In this document: in pieces, positions 47,804 to 56,186 of the stretch | How the letters are laid out: the number at the start of each line of letters is the position of its first letter | Position numbering within the stretch: position 1 is the first letter of the stretch | Source: VXYL01 sp963665195 | GTDB lineage: Bacteria; Pseudomonadota; Gammaproteobacteria; Pseudomonadales; Azotimanducaceae | Assembly (NCBI GenBank): GCA_963665195.1 | Contig: OY762070.1 | Location: forward strand, 5,208,001 to 5,272,000 | DNA: 64,000 bases | Direction of reading: 5' to 3' | Position numbers and translations under genes: made by a program | The notes under the pieces: generated by a model | Seen by the model: the letters and a program-made list of their open reading frames with translations, nothing else | Databases searched by the model: none | Told to the model about the DNA's origin: nothing

Positions 47804-48684
47804 CTGTACGTGATGAGTTCTCCGCCGACGTGCTGCTGATCTCGCCGCTCGATGCCTTGAGAGCGTGGGGTGCTTACACGCAGGTCGCAAACTGACGCTG
47901 GTGGGAGAACGCGCAGCGTTCTCGATCGCGTCGCGCCAGCGACGCGCCTAGCCATGGGCCTGATCTTCAGCGCCTCCCGGGTCTGGGATGCCATCTCGGG
48001 CCCGCTGGTCGGCTATCTCTCGGATCGCACGCGCTCGCGCCTCGGCAGGCGGCGCATCTGATGGCGGCGATCATCGGCTTCTACTCGATGATGACGGCCT
48101 TCTTCGTGCCGCATCTGTCGCTCGGCGCGGAGCTCTACCGACTACCGCGAGCGCAGCCGCCTGTTCGGCTTCCGCCACGGCTCCTACACCTTCGGCTCGA
48201 TCTTCTGCCTCGCGACCATGCAGCTGCTGATGGGCGCCGAGGCGGAAGGGCCGGAGACGGCGCGGGCCCAAGCCTTCCCGCTGGCGCTGCCGGCCGTCGC
48301 CTTCATGGCGTTCGCCATCCTGGTCGCCGTGACGCGGCTGCGCGAGCGGCCGGAGTTCCAGGCCGCGTCGGCGCGAACCCGCTCAGAGCGTTCGCCGACG
48401 TATGGCGCAACGAGCACTCGCGCCTGCTCATCGTCGTCACCTTCGTCGAGAACATCGGCTCGGCGACCATCGGCGTGCTGCTGGCGCTGACGGGCTTCGT
48501 CTTGGAAGACGATGGGCGTGGAGGTGTGGATCGCGGGCCTGTACGGGTGTTCCCGCTGATCTGCTACACCGTCGGCGCCATTCTGTTCTCGCGCTTCAAG
48601 CTCGACCAAGCCGCGTACCGGGAGATCCGGGCGGGCATTGATGGGTCGGCAGAACGCCCTAATGGACTCTCCATGAGACGCTGA
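47804..48684 (+). pseudogene. Degenerate copy 1 of the GPH/MFS transporter gene
   Basis: This segment matches the gene at 26185-27585 in pieces: LYVM and DVLLISPL at its left end, then SASRVWDAISGPLVGYLSDRTRSRLGRRRI, GFYSMMTAFFVPHLSLGAEL, TFGSIFCLATMQLLMGAEAEGPETARAQ, RAFADVWRNEHSRLLIVVTFVENIGS, LALTGFVLE, and VGAILFSRFKLDQAAYREIRAGIDG. It is broken by a 100-bp insertion (47852-47953), a stop at 48060-48062, frameshifts near 48137 and 48362, and two large deletions. Each deletion joins 12-base direct repeats of the intact gene (90 and 393 bp lost). It cannot make a transporter. Confidence 0.85.
47852..47953. repeat. 100-bp insertion with twin hairpins inside the MFS pseudogene
   Basis: Compared with the intact MFS gene, about 100 bp are inserted between the DVLLISPL and GLIFSAS codons. 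The insert carries two adjacent perfect hairpins: GAGAACGC/GCGTTCTC (47905-47923, 3-base loop) and CGCGTCGC/GCGACGCG (47927-47946, 4-base loop). Paired hairpins in a short insert suggest a REP/BIME or MITE-like mobile palindrome. I do not see a clear target duplication, and no second copy of the whole insert is obvious in the window. Confidence 0.55.
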
Positions 48685-48900
48685 CGCAGTCGTCGCCGGA
48701 GTTCCCGCTGCGCCGCCCGTGCCGGAGTCACGCACCGCGCCCGGCGCGTCTAGCAGACATTTGTCGTACACCCCACGGCGCACCTTGTCTCGACGGCCCA
48801 TGGCATCACTCTGACATCACCACGAGGCAATGGCTGTTTTCGTTGTCAGTCTTCCGCCCGCCGTGCGGACAGGCGACCTCGCGCCCGTTACGGTGCCGCG

Positions 48901-49789
48901 ATGCGATCCGAGAACAGCGGCCGGGACGCCGCCGAGCGGTTCCCCTTCGACCAGATCTACAAGGCCATGTGCGGCCACCCGGCGACCATCCGGGACATGC
49001 TCGAGAACCACCTCGCGCAGCCGCGCGGGCCGCTGCCCGCGGCGGTCGCGGACGCGCTCGACCTCGACACCGTGCGGATGCTCCCGAACGAATGGGTGAC
49101 CCGGGACTTCCGCACGCGGCGGGGCGACCTGGTCGCCTGCGTCGAGTTCAAGGAGGAGGCGCGCCGCGCGGGCTTCCCGGAGCGGCTGTTCCTGCACACG
49201 GAGCACCAGTCCACCGGCGACCGGGACATGATGCACCGCTTCCTCGAGTACGGCGGCGAGCTGTCCCGGGAGCTGCGCGGCAGCGGGGCGCTGGGCGCGG
49301 GCGATGATTGCCCGATCGTCTGCGTGCTGGTGTACAACGGCCGCGGGGGTTGGACCGCGCCGACCCGGGCCGCCGAACTCGGCCCGGCGCCGGCGGCGTT
49401 CGGCCGGGAGCCGGGGCCGCTGCCGGACGGGCTGGCGGTGCAGCGGACTGTACCCGAAGCGGGGCTACCATCCGATCGAGCTGGCGCGGCTGGGCGCCGA
49501 CGCGACGAAGCCGGACGGCGTGGTGTCGCTGATGGCGGGCATCGAGCACGCGGGGCGCGTCGGGGTCTGGCGCAGGCGTTCTCGGCGGGGCCGCTGCCGC
49601 GCATCTGGCGCGGCCTGACGCCGGTGGCCCGGCCCATGTCCAGCACGCGGCGACGGCGACGGGCGGGTCGCTGCAGCGGACGGTGGCGGCGTGGATCTGG
49701 CGCCTGGCGCGGCGCCACGGGATCGAAGCGGAGATGGAGGGTCGCGCAGCCGCGCGGGCCGTTGATGCGGCTGGAAGAGATCGGCAAGG
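48901..49789 (+). pseudogene. Rpn-family (YhgA-like, PD-(D/E)xK) recombination-promoting nuclease, copy 1, broken
   Basis: The N-terminal half is intact: FPFDQIYKAMCGHPATIRDM, LDLDTVRMLPNEWVTRDF, the catalytic Asp in RRGDLVACVEF, and LFLHTEHQSTGDRDM with the ExQ motif, then IVCVLVYNGRGGWTAPTR. Near 49440 an extra short segment (GCAGCGGAC) breaks the frame. At 49614-49666 a 53-bp block identical to 50797-50849 is inserted. At 49742-49764 a 23-bp piece identical to 51427-51449 (an N-terminal piece of copy 3) is inserted near the C-terminal region. The copy then switches at 49790 back to codons for FKEEARRAG. No functional protein is expected beyond the N-terminal domain. Confidence 0.8.
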
Positions 49790-50689
49790 TTCAAGGAGGA
49801 GGCGCGCCGCGCGGGCTCCCGGAGCGGCTCCTGCACACGGAGCACCAGTCCACCGGTGACCCATGGCACCGCTTCCTGGAGTACGGCGGCGAGCTGTCCC
49901 GGGAGCTGCGCGGCAGCGGGGCGCTGGGCGCGGGCGATGATTGCCCGAGTACAACGGCCGCGGGGGCTGGACCGCGCCGACCCGGGCCGCCGAACTCGGC
50001 CCGGCGCCGGCGGCGTTCGGAGCCGCCGTTGCCGGACGGGCTGGCGGTCCTGTACCCCCGGGGCTACCATCCGATCGAGCTGGCGCGGCTGGGCGCCGAC
50101 GCGACGAAGCCGGACGGCGTGGTGTCGCTGATGGCGGGCATCGAGCACGCGGGGCGACGGGGTCGCGCAGGCGTTCTCGGCGGGGCCGCTGCCGCGCATC
50201 TGGCGCGGCCTGGACGGGTCGCTGCAGCGGACGGTGGCGGCGTGGATCTGGCGCCTGGCGCGGCGCCACGGGATCGAAGCGGAGATGGAGGGTCTGATGC
50301 GGCTGGAAGAGATCGGCAAGGTTGCCTCGCTCCTGGAGGAGACCCTGGACTTGGAGCTTGCCGAGGCGTGCGAGCAGGCACGGGAGGAAGCGCTCGCCGA
50401 AGGCATGGAGAAGGGCATCGCCGAGGGCATGGAGAAAGGCATCGCCGAAGGCATAGAGACGGGCATCGCCGAGGGTGTCGCCCAGGGCCAGCGCGGGCTG
50501 CTGCGCAACCTGGCGGCGCTCCGTTTCGGCGAGCCGACGGCGGCGCGGCTGGCAGCAGTGATCGGGCGGATCGATTCGCTCGCGGCGCTGCGGCGGGCGG
50601 GCGAGTGGGTGGTCCGATGCGACAGCGCCGAAGACCTGCTGCGCCGCGTCGCGGATGTCGCGCGGGGAAGCGGCAACGGCGCCGGCTAG
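49790..50689 (+). pseudogene. Rpn-family nuclease, partial copy 2 lacking the N-terminus
   Basis: This copy begins mid-gene at codons for FKEEARRAG (matching copy 1, not copy 3, at the variable codon). It has small deletions around ERLLHTEHQSTGD and in the IVCVLVYNG region, so its first half is out of frame. From about 50041 it is intact: LYPRGYHPIELARLGADATKP, DGSLQRTVAAWIWRLARRHG, a coiled EALAEGMEKGIAEGMEKG stretch, and the C-terminal DUF4351-like helical region (LRNLAALRFGEPTAARLAAV). It could express only a C-terminal fragment. Confidence 0.78.
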
Positions 50690-51314
50690 CTCAATCTCGC
50701 TGGCGAGCGCCGGTTCCCGGGAGCGCACGGTTGCCTCCTCGCAGTCTCGGCGCAGACCGCCCGGCGGTTCATCCTCGGCTGCCGAGGACTCCGCCCCCTG
50801 ACGCCGGTGGCCCGGCCCATGTCCAGCACGCGGCGACGGCGACGGGCGGCGGCTACGGCTCGGTGATCGGGCGAGATGACGGCGACCGAGTCGGACGACG
50901 CCGCCAGGGGCTCCACGTTCGGTTCGAACCCGGTCGAAGTCGACGAAGGCGACACGGCGGACACGGTGAAGCTCGCGACGCTGCCGACGGGCGCCGTGAC
51001 GGTTAGCGTGTCGCGCAATACGGGCAACGATCACGACGCGGACGATGGGTCGGCAGCACGCCGTTCAAGGGTTCTCCATGAAACGCTGACGCGGTCGCCG
51101 CCGGAGCTCGCGCTGTGCCGCGCAGCCTCGATCTTCGGCCATGCTCGCCTGCCGCGGGTCGCGGTCGGCCGAGTGTGGTCAAGCGCAACCACGGCGCCCT
51201 GTCCCAACGGCTCATGGCACTACCCTGACATCACCATGAGGCGATGGCTGTTTTCGTTGTCAGTCTTTCGCCCGACTTGCGGACAGGAGGCGAGACGCCC
51301 GTTACGGTGCCCTG
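50690..51314. other. Mosaic of fragments: YcaQ-like gene start, one repeat of the giant protein, and an Rpn upstream region
   Basis: 50738-50793 matches the first codons of the YcaQ-like gene at 56187 (LAVSAQTxRRFILGCxG). 50797-50849 is a 53-bp block also present at 49614. 50830-51049 reads, with one frameshift, as the end of one and the start of the next repeat of the giant protein (TATGGGYGSV, then TATESDDAARGSTFGSNPVEVDEG and VKLATLPTGAVTVSVSRNTG). From 51045 to 51314 the sequence parallels 48641-48900, the stretch leading into Rpn copy 1, with the two copies joined to different left partners at GATGGGTCGGCAG. No intact gene is present. Confidence 0.75.
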
Positions 51315-52482
51315 ATGGCATCCGAGAACAGCGGTCGGGACGCCGCCGAGCGGTTCCCCTTCGACCAGATCTACAAGGCCATGTGCGGCCACCCGGCAAC
51401 CGTCCGGGACATGATCGAGAACCATCTCGCGCAGCCGCGCGGGCCGTTGCCCGCAGCGGTCGTGGACGCGCTCGACATGGACACCGTGCGGATGCTACCA
51501 ACCGAGTGGGTGACCCGGGACTTCCGCACGCGGCGGGGCGATCTGGTCGCCTGCGTCGAGTTCAAGCAGGAGGCGCGCCGCGCGGGCTTCCCGGAGCGGC
51601 TGTTCCTGCATATGGAGCACCAGTCCACCGGCGACCGGGACATGATGCACCGCTTCCTCGAGTACGGCGGCGAGCTGTCCCGGGAGCTGCGCGGCAGCGG
51701 GGCGCTGGGCGCGGGCGGCGACTGCCCCATCGTCTGCGTGCTGGGTGTACAACGGCCGCCCGTCGTGGAGCGCGCCGACGCGGGCTTCGGAGATCGGGCC
51801 GGCGCCGGCGGCGTTCGGCCGGGAGCCGCCGCTGCCGGACGGGCTGGCGGTCCTGTACCCCCGGGGCTACCATCCGATCGAGCTGGCGCGGCTGGGCGCC
51901 GACGCGACGAAGCCGGACGGCGTGGTGTCGCTGATGGCGGGCATCGAGCACGCGGGGCGCCGGGGTCTGGCGCAGGCGTTCTCGGCGGGGCCGCTGCCGC
52001 GCATCTGGCGCGGCCTGGATGGGTCGCTGCAGCGGACGGTGGCGGCGTGGATCTGGCGCCTGGCGCAGCGCCACGGGATCGAAGCGGAGATGGAGGGTCT
52101 GATGCGGCTGGAAGAGATCGGCAAGGTCACCTCGCTCCTGGAGGAGACCTTGGACTTGGAGCTTGCCGAGGCGTGCGGGCAGGCACGGGAGGAAGCGCTC
52201 GCCGAAGGCAGGGAGAAGGGCATCGCCGAGGGCATGGAGAAAGGCATCGCCGAAGGCATGGAGACGGGCATCGCCCAGGGCCAGCGCGGGCTGCTGCGCA
52301 ACCTGGCGGCGCTCCGTTTCGGCGAGCCGACGGCGGCGCGGCTGGCAGCAGTGATCGGGCGGATCGATTCGCTCGCGGCGCTGCGGCGGGCGGGCGAGTG
52401 GGTGGTCCGATGCGACAGCGCCGAAGACCTGCTGCGCCGCGTCGCGGATGTCGCGCGCGGAAGCGGCACCGGCACCGGCTAG
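51315..52482 (+). pseudogene. Rpn-family nuclease, copy 3, full length but with one-base frameshift
   Basis: This is the most complete copy. The N-terminal part runs FPFDQIYKAMCGHPATVRDM, catalytic D76 in RRGDLVAC, and E101/Q103 in LFLHMEHQSTGD, up to CPIVCVL. One extra G at 51743-51745 (CTGGGTGTAC here, CTGGTGTAC in copy 1) shifts the frame. The second part (51745-52482) continues in the other frame: YNGRPSWSAPTRASE, GYHPIELARLGADATKP, the EKGIAEGMEKG coil and the DUF4351-like end. Removing one base would restore about 389 residues. E. coli Rpn proteins stimulate RecA-independent recombination and nick or cut DNA. Confidence 0.82.
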
Positions 52483-52557
52483 CTCAATCTCGCTGGCGAG
52501 CCGGGCGGGTCTCGGCGATGTTCTCGGGAGCGGACGGGTTGCCCCGGGGCCTTGTGG

Positions 52558-53086
52558 GCGCTGACGATCTGGATGGCGGCGGCGATCATCGCTTCTCTTC
52601 GATGATTAGGGCCTTCTTCGTGCCGCGTTTGTCGCTCGGCGCGGAACTTTCCACCGACTACCACGAGCGCAGCCGCCTGTTCGGCTTACACCTTCGGCTC
52701 GATCTTCTGCCTCGCGACCATGCAGCTGCTGATCGGCGCAGAGGCGGAAGGGCCGGAGACCGCGCTGTCGCGGCGCGTCGGCAAGGTGCGGCTGTGGATG
52801 TTCTCCATGCTGCTGACCGGGTTGTCCTTCGGCGGCATGTTTCGCGCTGCCGTTCATCGACGCGGACATCCGCCTCGGCACCATGTTCGTGCTGGCGGTG
52901 TTCGCCGGTCTCGCCGCCGGCTGCGGCGGCACGGTGGGGCCGTCGGTGCAGGGCGACGTGACGGCTACGACGAGCACCTGACCGGCGAGCGCAAGGAGGG
53001 CTCCTAATTCGCCGCCTGGAACTTCGTCTACAAGAGCTCGGCGAGGCGGCCTATCGGGAGGTCCGGGCAAGCATCGACGGCCGGGC
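52558..53086 (+). pseudogene. Degenerate copy 2 of the GPH/MFS transporter gene
   Basis: Pieces of the gene at 26185-27585 follow one another: LTIWMAAAIIA, RAFFVPRLSLGAELSTDYHERSRLFG, TFGSIFCLATMQLLIGAEAEGPETA, a jump to LSRRVGKVRLWMFSMLLTGLSFGGMF, FVLAVFAGLAAGCGGTVGPS, YDEHLTGERKEGS followed by a stop, FAAWNFVYKS, and a last jump to EAAYREVRASIDG. Several frameshifts and three internal deletions make it non-functional. It ends directly before the HipBA promoter region. Confidence 0.83.
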
Positions 53087-53087
53087 A

Positions 53088-53108
53088 GTACACATCATTA
53101 ATGTATAC
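53088..53108. promoter_or_regulatory. Imperfect palindrome and -10-like box upstream of the HipB-like gene
   Basis: GTACACAT and ATGTATAC form an 8-base inverted repeat with one mismatch around a 5-base centre. TATACT at 53104-53109 is a good -10 box lying within it. This is where a HipB-type antitoxin would bind to repress its own operon. The first start codon lies 45 bases downstream. Confidence 0.5.
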
Positions 53109-53153
53109 TTCGTGATACGCTAACGGCTTCTAACAGTTACCGACCTATCCGCT

Positions 53154-53480
53154 ATGCCGACGCCACACTATCCGACAGCCGCCCCCCGTCGGGCGATTCG
53201 CGAGCTTGGCGCCGACATTCGCGAGGCGCGGCTGCGCCGCAATCTCCCCATGGATGTCCTCGCGGCGCGCGCCTTCACGTCGAGGAGCACGCTGCGCCGG
53301 ATCGAGCAGGGGGATCCAGGCGTCAGCATGGGCATCTACGCCGCTGTCCTGCACTCTCTCGGACTGCTCGACGGCTTGCGCCAAAGCGCCAGTCTTGCCA
53401 ACGACGAAGTGGGGCGAACGCTCGCTGCGGTCGCCTTGCCGCAGCGCGCCCGGGCGCGGCGGCCGAAGCCGCGGACGTAG
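53154..53480 (+). CDS. HipB-like XRE-family helix-turn-helix antitoxin
   Basis: 108 residues. A Cro/C1-type HTH spans about residues 14-70: IRELGADIREARLRRNLPMD, LAARAFTSRSTLRRIEQGDP and VSMGIYAAVLHSLGLLDGL. The C-terminus is basic (RARARRPKPRT). The stop codon is directly followed by the ATG of the HipA-like gene, the usual layout of a HipBA operon. It should neutralise the kinase and repress the operon at the palindrome upstream. Its closest alternatives are other XRE regulators, but the pairing makes the antitoxin role likely. Confidence 0.85.
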   Translation: MPTPHYPTAAPRRAIRELGADIREARLRRNLPMDVLAARAFTSRSTLRRIEQGDPGVSMGIYAAVLHSLGLLDGLRQSASLANDEVGRTLAAVALPQRARARRPKPRT

Positions 53481-54731
53481 ATGCGGGACCTCGAGGTCCA
53501 TCTCGATCTCGATGGTCGCACGCACCGCGTGGGCCTGTTGCGTCGCCAGACGGCGCGCGGTCGACTCGATGCCGTCACGTTCGAGTACGACGACGCATGG
53601 CTCGCCAACGAGGCTCGGTTCGCGCTGGAACCGGCCTTGCAGCTTGGTTCCGGCGTGTTCGCATCCGCGGCGACGGGCGGTCGGTTGTTCGGCGCATTCT
53701 CGGACTCGTCCCCGGACAGCTGGGGACGCCGCTTGCTCCAGCGCGCCGAACGCCGTCAAGCGGCCCGAGAGGGTCGTCATGTCCGCACGCTGGGCGAAGT
53801 GGACTACCTGCTCGGCGTCTCGGACATCGCACGGCTTGGTGCGTTGCGGTTCAGGCTTGCGGGCGACGAAGTGTTCCAAGCGCCTTCCGGGTCGGGCGTT
53901 CCGGCGCTGATCGAGCTTCCGCGCCTGCTGAGGAGCGCTCAGCGGATCGAGCGCGACGAGGACAGCGACGACGACCTGCTGACGATCCTCGCCCCGGGCA
54001 CGTCCCTGGGGGGCGCTAGGCCGAAGGCATCCGTCATGGACCGCGGTCACCTCTGGATCGCCAAGTTCCCCTGGGAGGTTGACGAGTACAGTCAGGAGAC
54101 GTGGGAGGAGATTGCGTTCCGACTCGCCGAGGGTGCCGGCATCGAGACGCCGAACCACCGACTCACCAGCGTGGCCGGTCGCCAAGTGCTGCTGTCGCAA
54201 CGCTTCGACCGCGCCGGAGGCGCGCGCATCCCGTTCCTGTCCGCGATGGCGATGACGGGGGCGCGGGACGGCGAACGGAGCAGCTATCCCGAACTGGCGG
54301 ACGCCTTGGCGCGCCACGGCGCCGACGCCAAGGTGCAGACGGCGGCGTTGTTTCGACGGATGATCTTCAACGTCTTGATCTCGAACGTCGACGACCACCC
54401 GCGCAACCACGGCTTTCTGATGCAGGGCCAGACCGGCTGGGTGCTGTCGCCAGCCTACGACCTCAATCCGACGCCGGTGGATCTGAAGGCGCGCATCCTC
54501 ACGACCAACATCGACATCGACGACGGCACCTGCTCGCTCGACCTGGCCCTGAGCGTCGCGCCGTACTTCGGCTTGGATACCAGGGGCGCCCGCGGAATCG
54601 TCAAGGAAGTGGCCGGCTCGGTGGCGCGATGGCGCAGCGTTGCCGCCGCGGCCGGCGCCTCGGCACGCCAAGCAGACCGCATGGCAAGCGCTTTTGAGCA
54701 CGAAGACCTACGGCAGGCGCTAGCCTTCTGA
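53481..54731 (+). CDS. HipA-like serine/threonine protein kinase toxin
   Basis: 416 residues. An N-terminal subdomain (VGLLRRQTARGRLDAVTFEYD, then GRLFGAFSDSSPDSWGRRLLQRA) is typical of HipA N-lobes. GTSLGGARPKAS (about residue 173) is the nucleotide loop that in HipA holds the autophosphorylated serine. HLWIAKFPW provides the ATP-binding Lys. The catalytic ISNVDDHPRNHGFL (about 300-313) and SPAYDLNP (about 323) match the HRD-like and DFG-like motifs. E. coli HipA phosphorylates GltX and induces dormancy; related HipA proteins hit other synthetases. All key residues appear intact, so this pair is probably active. Confidence 0.9.
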   Translation: MRDLEVHLDLDGRTHRVGLLRRQTARGRLDAVTFEYDDAWLANEARFALEPALQLGSGVFASAATGGRLFGAFSDSSPDSWGRRLLQRAERRQAAREGRHVRTLGEVDYLLGVSDIARLGALRFRLAGDEVFQAPSGSGVPALIELPRLLRSAQRIERDEDSDDDLLTILAPGTSLGGARPKASVMDRGHLWIAKFPWEVDEYSQETWEEIAFRLAEGAGIETPNHRLTSVAGRQVLLSQRFDRAGGARIPFLSAMAMTGARDGERSSYPELADALARHGADAKVQTAALFRRMIFNVLISNVDDHPRNHGFLMQGQTGWVLSPAYDLNPTPVDLKARILTTNIDIDDGTCSLDLALSVAPYFGLDTRGARGIVKEVAGSVARWRSVAAAAGASARQADRMASAFEHEDLRQALAF

Positions 54732-54778
54732 CTGACATGCGCTAGGCGGACGTTGGTGCGCTTTTGGAAGGCACGCCG

Positions 54779-54819
54779 ATCCTTGCAAATTGTCCGCTTC
54801 GTGGTCAATATGCAAGGAT
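54779..54819 (+). promoter_or_regulatory. Candidate promoter and operator for a leaderless DUF4143 ATPase transcript
   Basis: TTGCAA (54783-54788) and CAATAT (54806-54811) are separated by 17 bases. Seven bases on is the ATG at 54818, so the transcript would begin at or near the start codon. The same stretch forms an inverted repeat, ATCCTTGCAAAT and ATATGCAAGGAT, with 11 of 12 positions paired, ending in the start codon. A repressor bound there would block both boxes. Confidence 0.45.
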
Positions 54820-55990
54820 GATTCCTCGAATAGCCCACCAAGAGCTCTTGGCCGCGCTTGCCGTGCAGCCCGCGGTCGCCATCATCGGTCCGCGGCAATG
54901 CGGCAAGACCACCTTGGCTCTCAGCGTCGCCGATCAACGTCGAGCAGTGTATCTGGACCTTGAAGATCGCGACGACCGTCGCCGCCTTGCCGAGCCGGTG
55001 CTGTATTTCGACAGCGTCGATGACCGTCTCGTCATCCTGGACGAGATCCACCGTACGCCGGCGCTGTTCCAGACGCTGCGCGGCGTGATCGACGAAGGTC
55101 GCCGGCGCGGCAAGGGCGTCGGCCGATTCCTGGTTCTCGGCTCGGCGTCGATCGACCTGCTTCGGCAGTCCGGCGAGTCCCTCGCTGGCCGAATCAGCTA
55201 CCTCGACCTCACACCGTTCACTCCTTTGGAAGTAGAAGCCGAACGGGCGGCGCGGGAGCGGCTGTGGCTGCGGGGCGGATTCCCGATGAGCTACCTTGCG
55301 ACCGACGATGCCGAGAGTCTGGCGTGGCGCCGAGACTTCATCCGCACTTACCTCGAACGCGACGTGGCGGCTTTCGGTCCCAGGGTCCCCGCGACCGCCT
55401 TGGAGCGGCTCTGGACGATGCTGGCGCACCGCCAGGGGCAGCTGCTCAACGCATCCGCCCTCGCCCAGGCGCTTGACGCCAGCCCGCAATCCGTGACGCG
55501 CTACATCGATCTCCTGGTCGACCTGCTGCTCGTCCGGCGTCTGCGTCCTTTCGTCGCCAACGTCGGCAAGCGGTTGGTGAAGTCGCCGAAGGTGTATGTG
55601 CGGGACAGCGGGCTGGTTCACGCGCTCCTTGGCATTCCCGACTTGCCAGCGCTGGCTGGCCACCCGGTTGTCGGCTCAAGCTGGGAAGGGTTCGTGATCG
55701 AGACGCTGGCGACGGCGCTGCCGTGGCCGGCGACGGGGTGGTTCTATCGAACCAGCGGCGGCGCGGAAATCGACCTGGTCATCGAATTCGCCCCGGATGA
55801 GACCTGGGCTGTCGAGGTCAAGCGATCCTTGGCCCCCAAAGTCAGCCGCGGATTCCACACGGCATGCGCGGATCTGAAGCCGGCGCGAGCGTTCGTGGTC
55901 CACGCCGGGGACGAGCGGTTTCCGGTGACGCGGACCGCCGAAGGGATTGGCGTCGTGGAACTTGCGACGATGCTTCGGGCGCGAAATTGA
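54818..55990 (+). CDS. AAA ATPase with C-terminal DUF4143 domain
   Basis: 390 residues from the ATG at 54818. Walker A GPRQCGKTT is at about residues 24-32, the YLDLEDRDDRRRL segment and Walker B VILDEIHRTP follow, then sensor GSASIDLLRQSGESLAGR. The DUF4143 part has RRDFIRTYLERDVAAFG, a winged-helix-like LNASALAQALDASPQSVTRYI, and the PD-(D/E)xK-like end WFYRTSGGAEIDLVIEF and WAVEVKRS. Function of the family is poorly known; many members sit near toxin-antitoxin or mobile regions. An alternative TTG start at 54764 would add 18 residues. All motifs look intact. Confidence 0.88.
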   Translation: MIPRIAHQELLAALAVQPAVAIIGPRQCGKTTLALSVADQRRAVYLDLEDRDDRRRLAEPVLYFDSVDDRLVILDEIHRTPALFQTLRGVIDEGRRRGKGVGRFLVLGSASIDLLRQSGESLAGRISYLDLTPFTPLEVEAERAARERLWLRGGFPMSYLATDDAESLAWRRDFIRTYLERDVAAFGPRVPATALERLWTMLAHRQGQLLNASALAQALDASPQSVTRYIDLLVDLLLVRRLRPFVANVGKRLVKSPKVYVRDSGLVHALLGIPDLPALAGHPVVGSSWEGFVIETLATALPWPATGWFYRTSGGAEIDLVIEFAPDETWAVEVKRSLAPKVSRGFHTACADLKPARAFVVHAGDERFPVTRTAEGIGVVELATMLRARN

Positions 55991-56186
55991 GCCGCTGGCA
56001 CCCAATGTGCGGACAACCCCGCCGCCACCGCCCTGCCGGGGGTCATGCACGGCTCTTGGCGCTACGACGAGCACTTGACTGGCGGACGCCGGGCGGGTCT
56101 CGACGCCTGCAGCGAAGGTCGGGTACGCTGACGGTTGCCGCTCGCGGAAGCCGCTCGGAGGATCGACCGCGTTTGGGAGAGAACAG
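55991..56186. other. Intergenic stretch with a tiny MFS-gene fragment
   Basis: No gene is visible. CTACGACGAGCACTTGAC at 56062-56079 is identical to codons for YDEHLT in the MFS gene (27251-27268), and the following bases keep partial similarity. A nearby GGGCGGGTCTCG string also occurs at 52502. Together these suggest the fragment mosaic reaches this far. GGGAGAG at about 56175 is the likely ribosome site of the next gene. Confidence 0.4.

Noticed and set aside
56062..56079. Independent MFS pseudogene at 56 kb
   Set aside because: Only about 18 identical bases; enough to suggest a fragment but not to call a gene copy.
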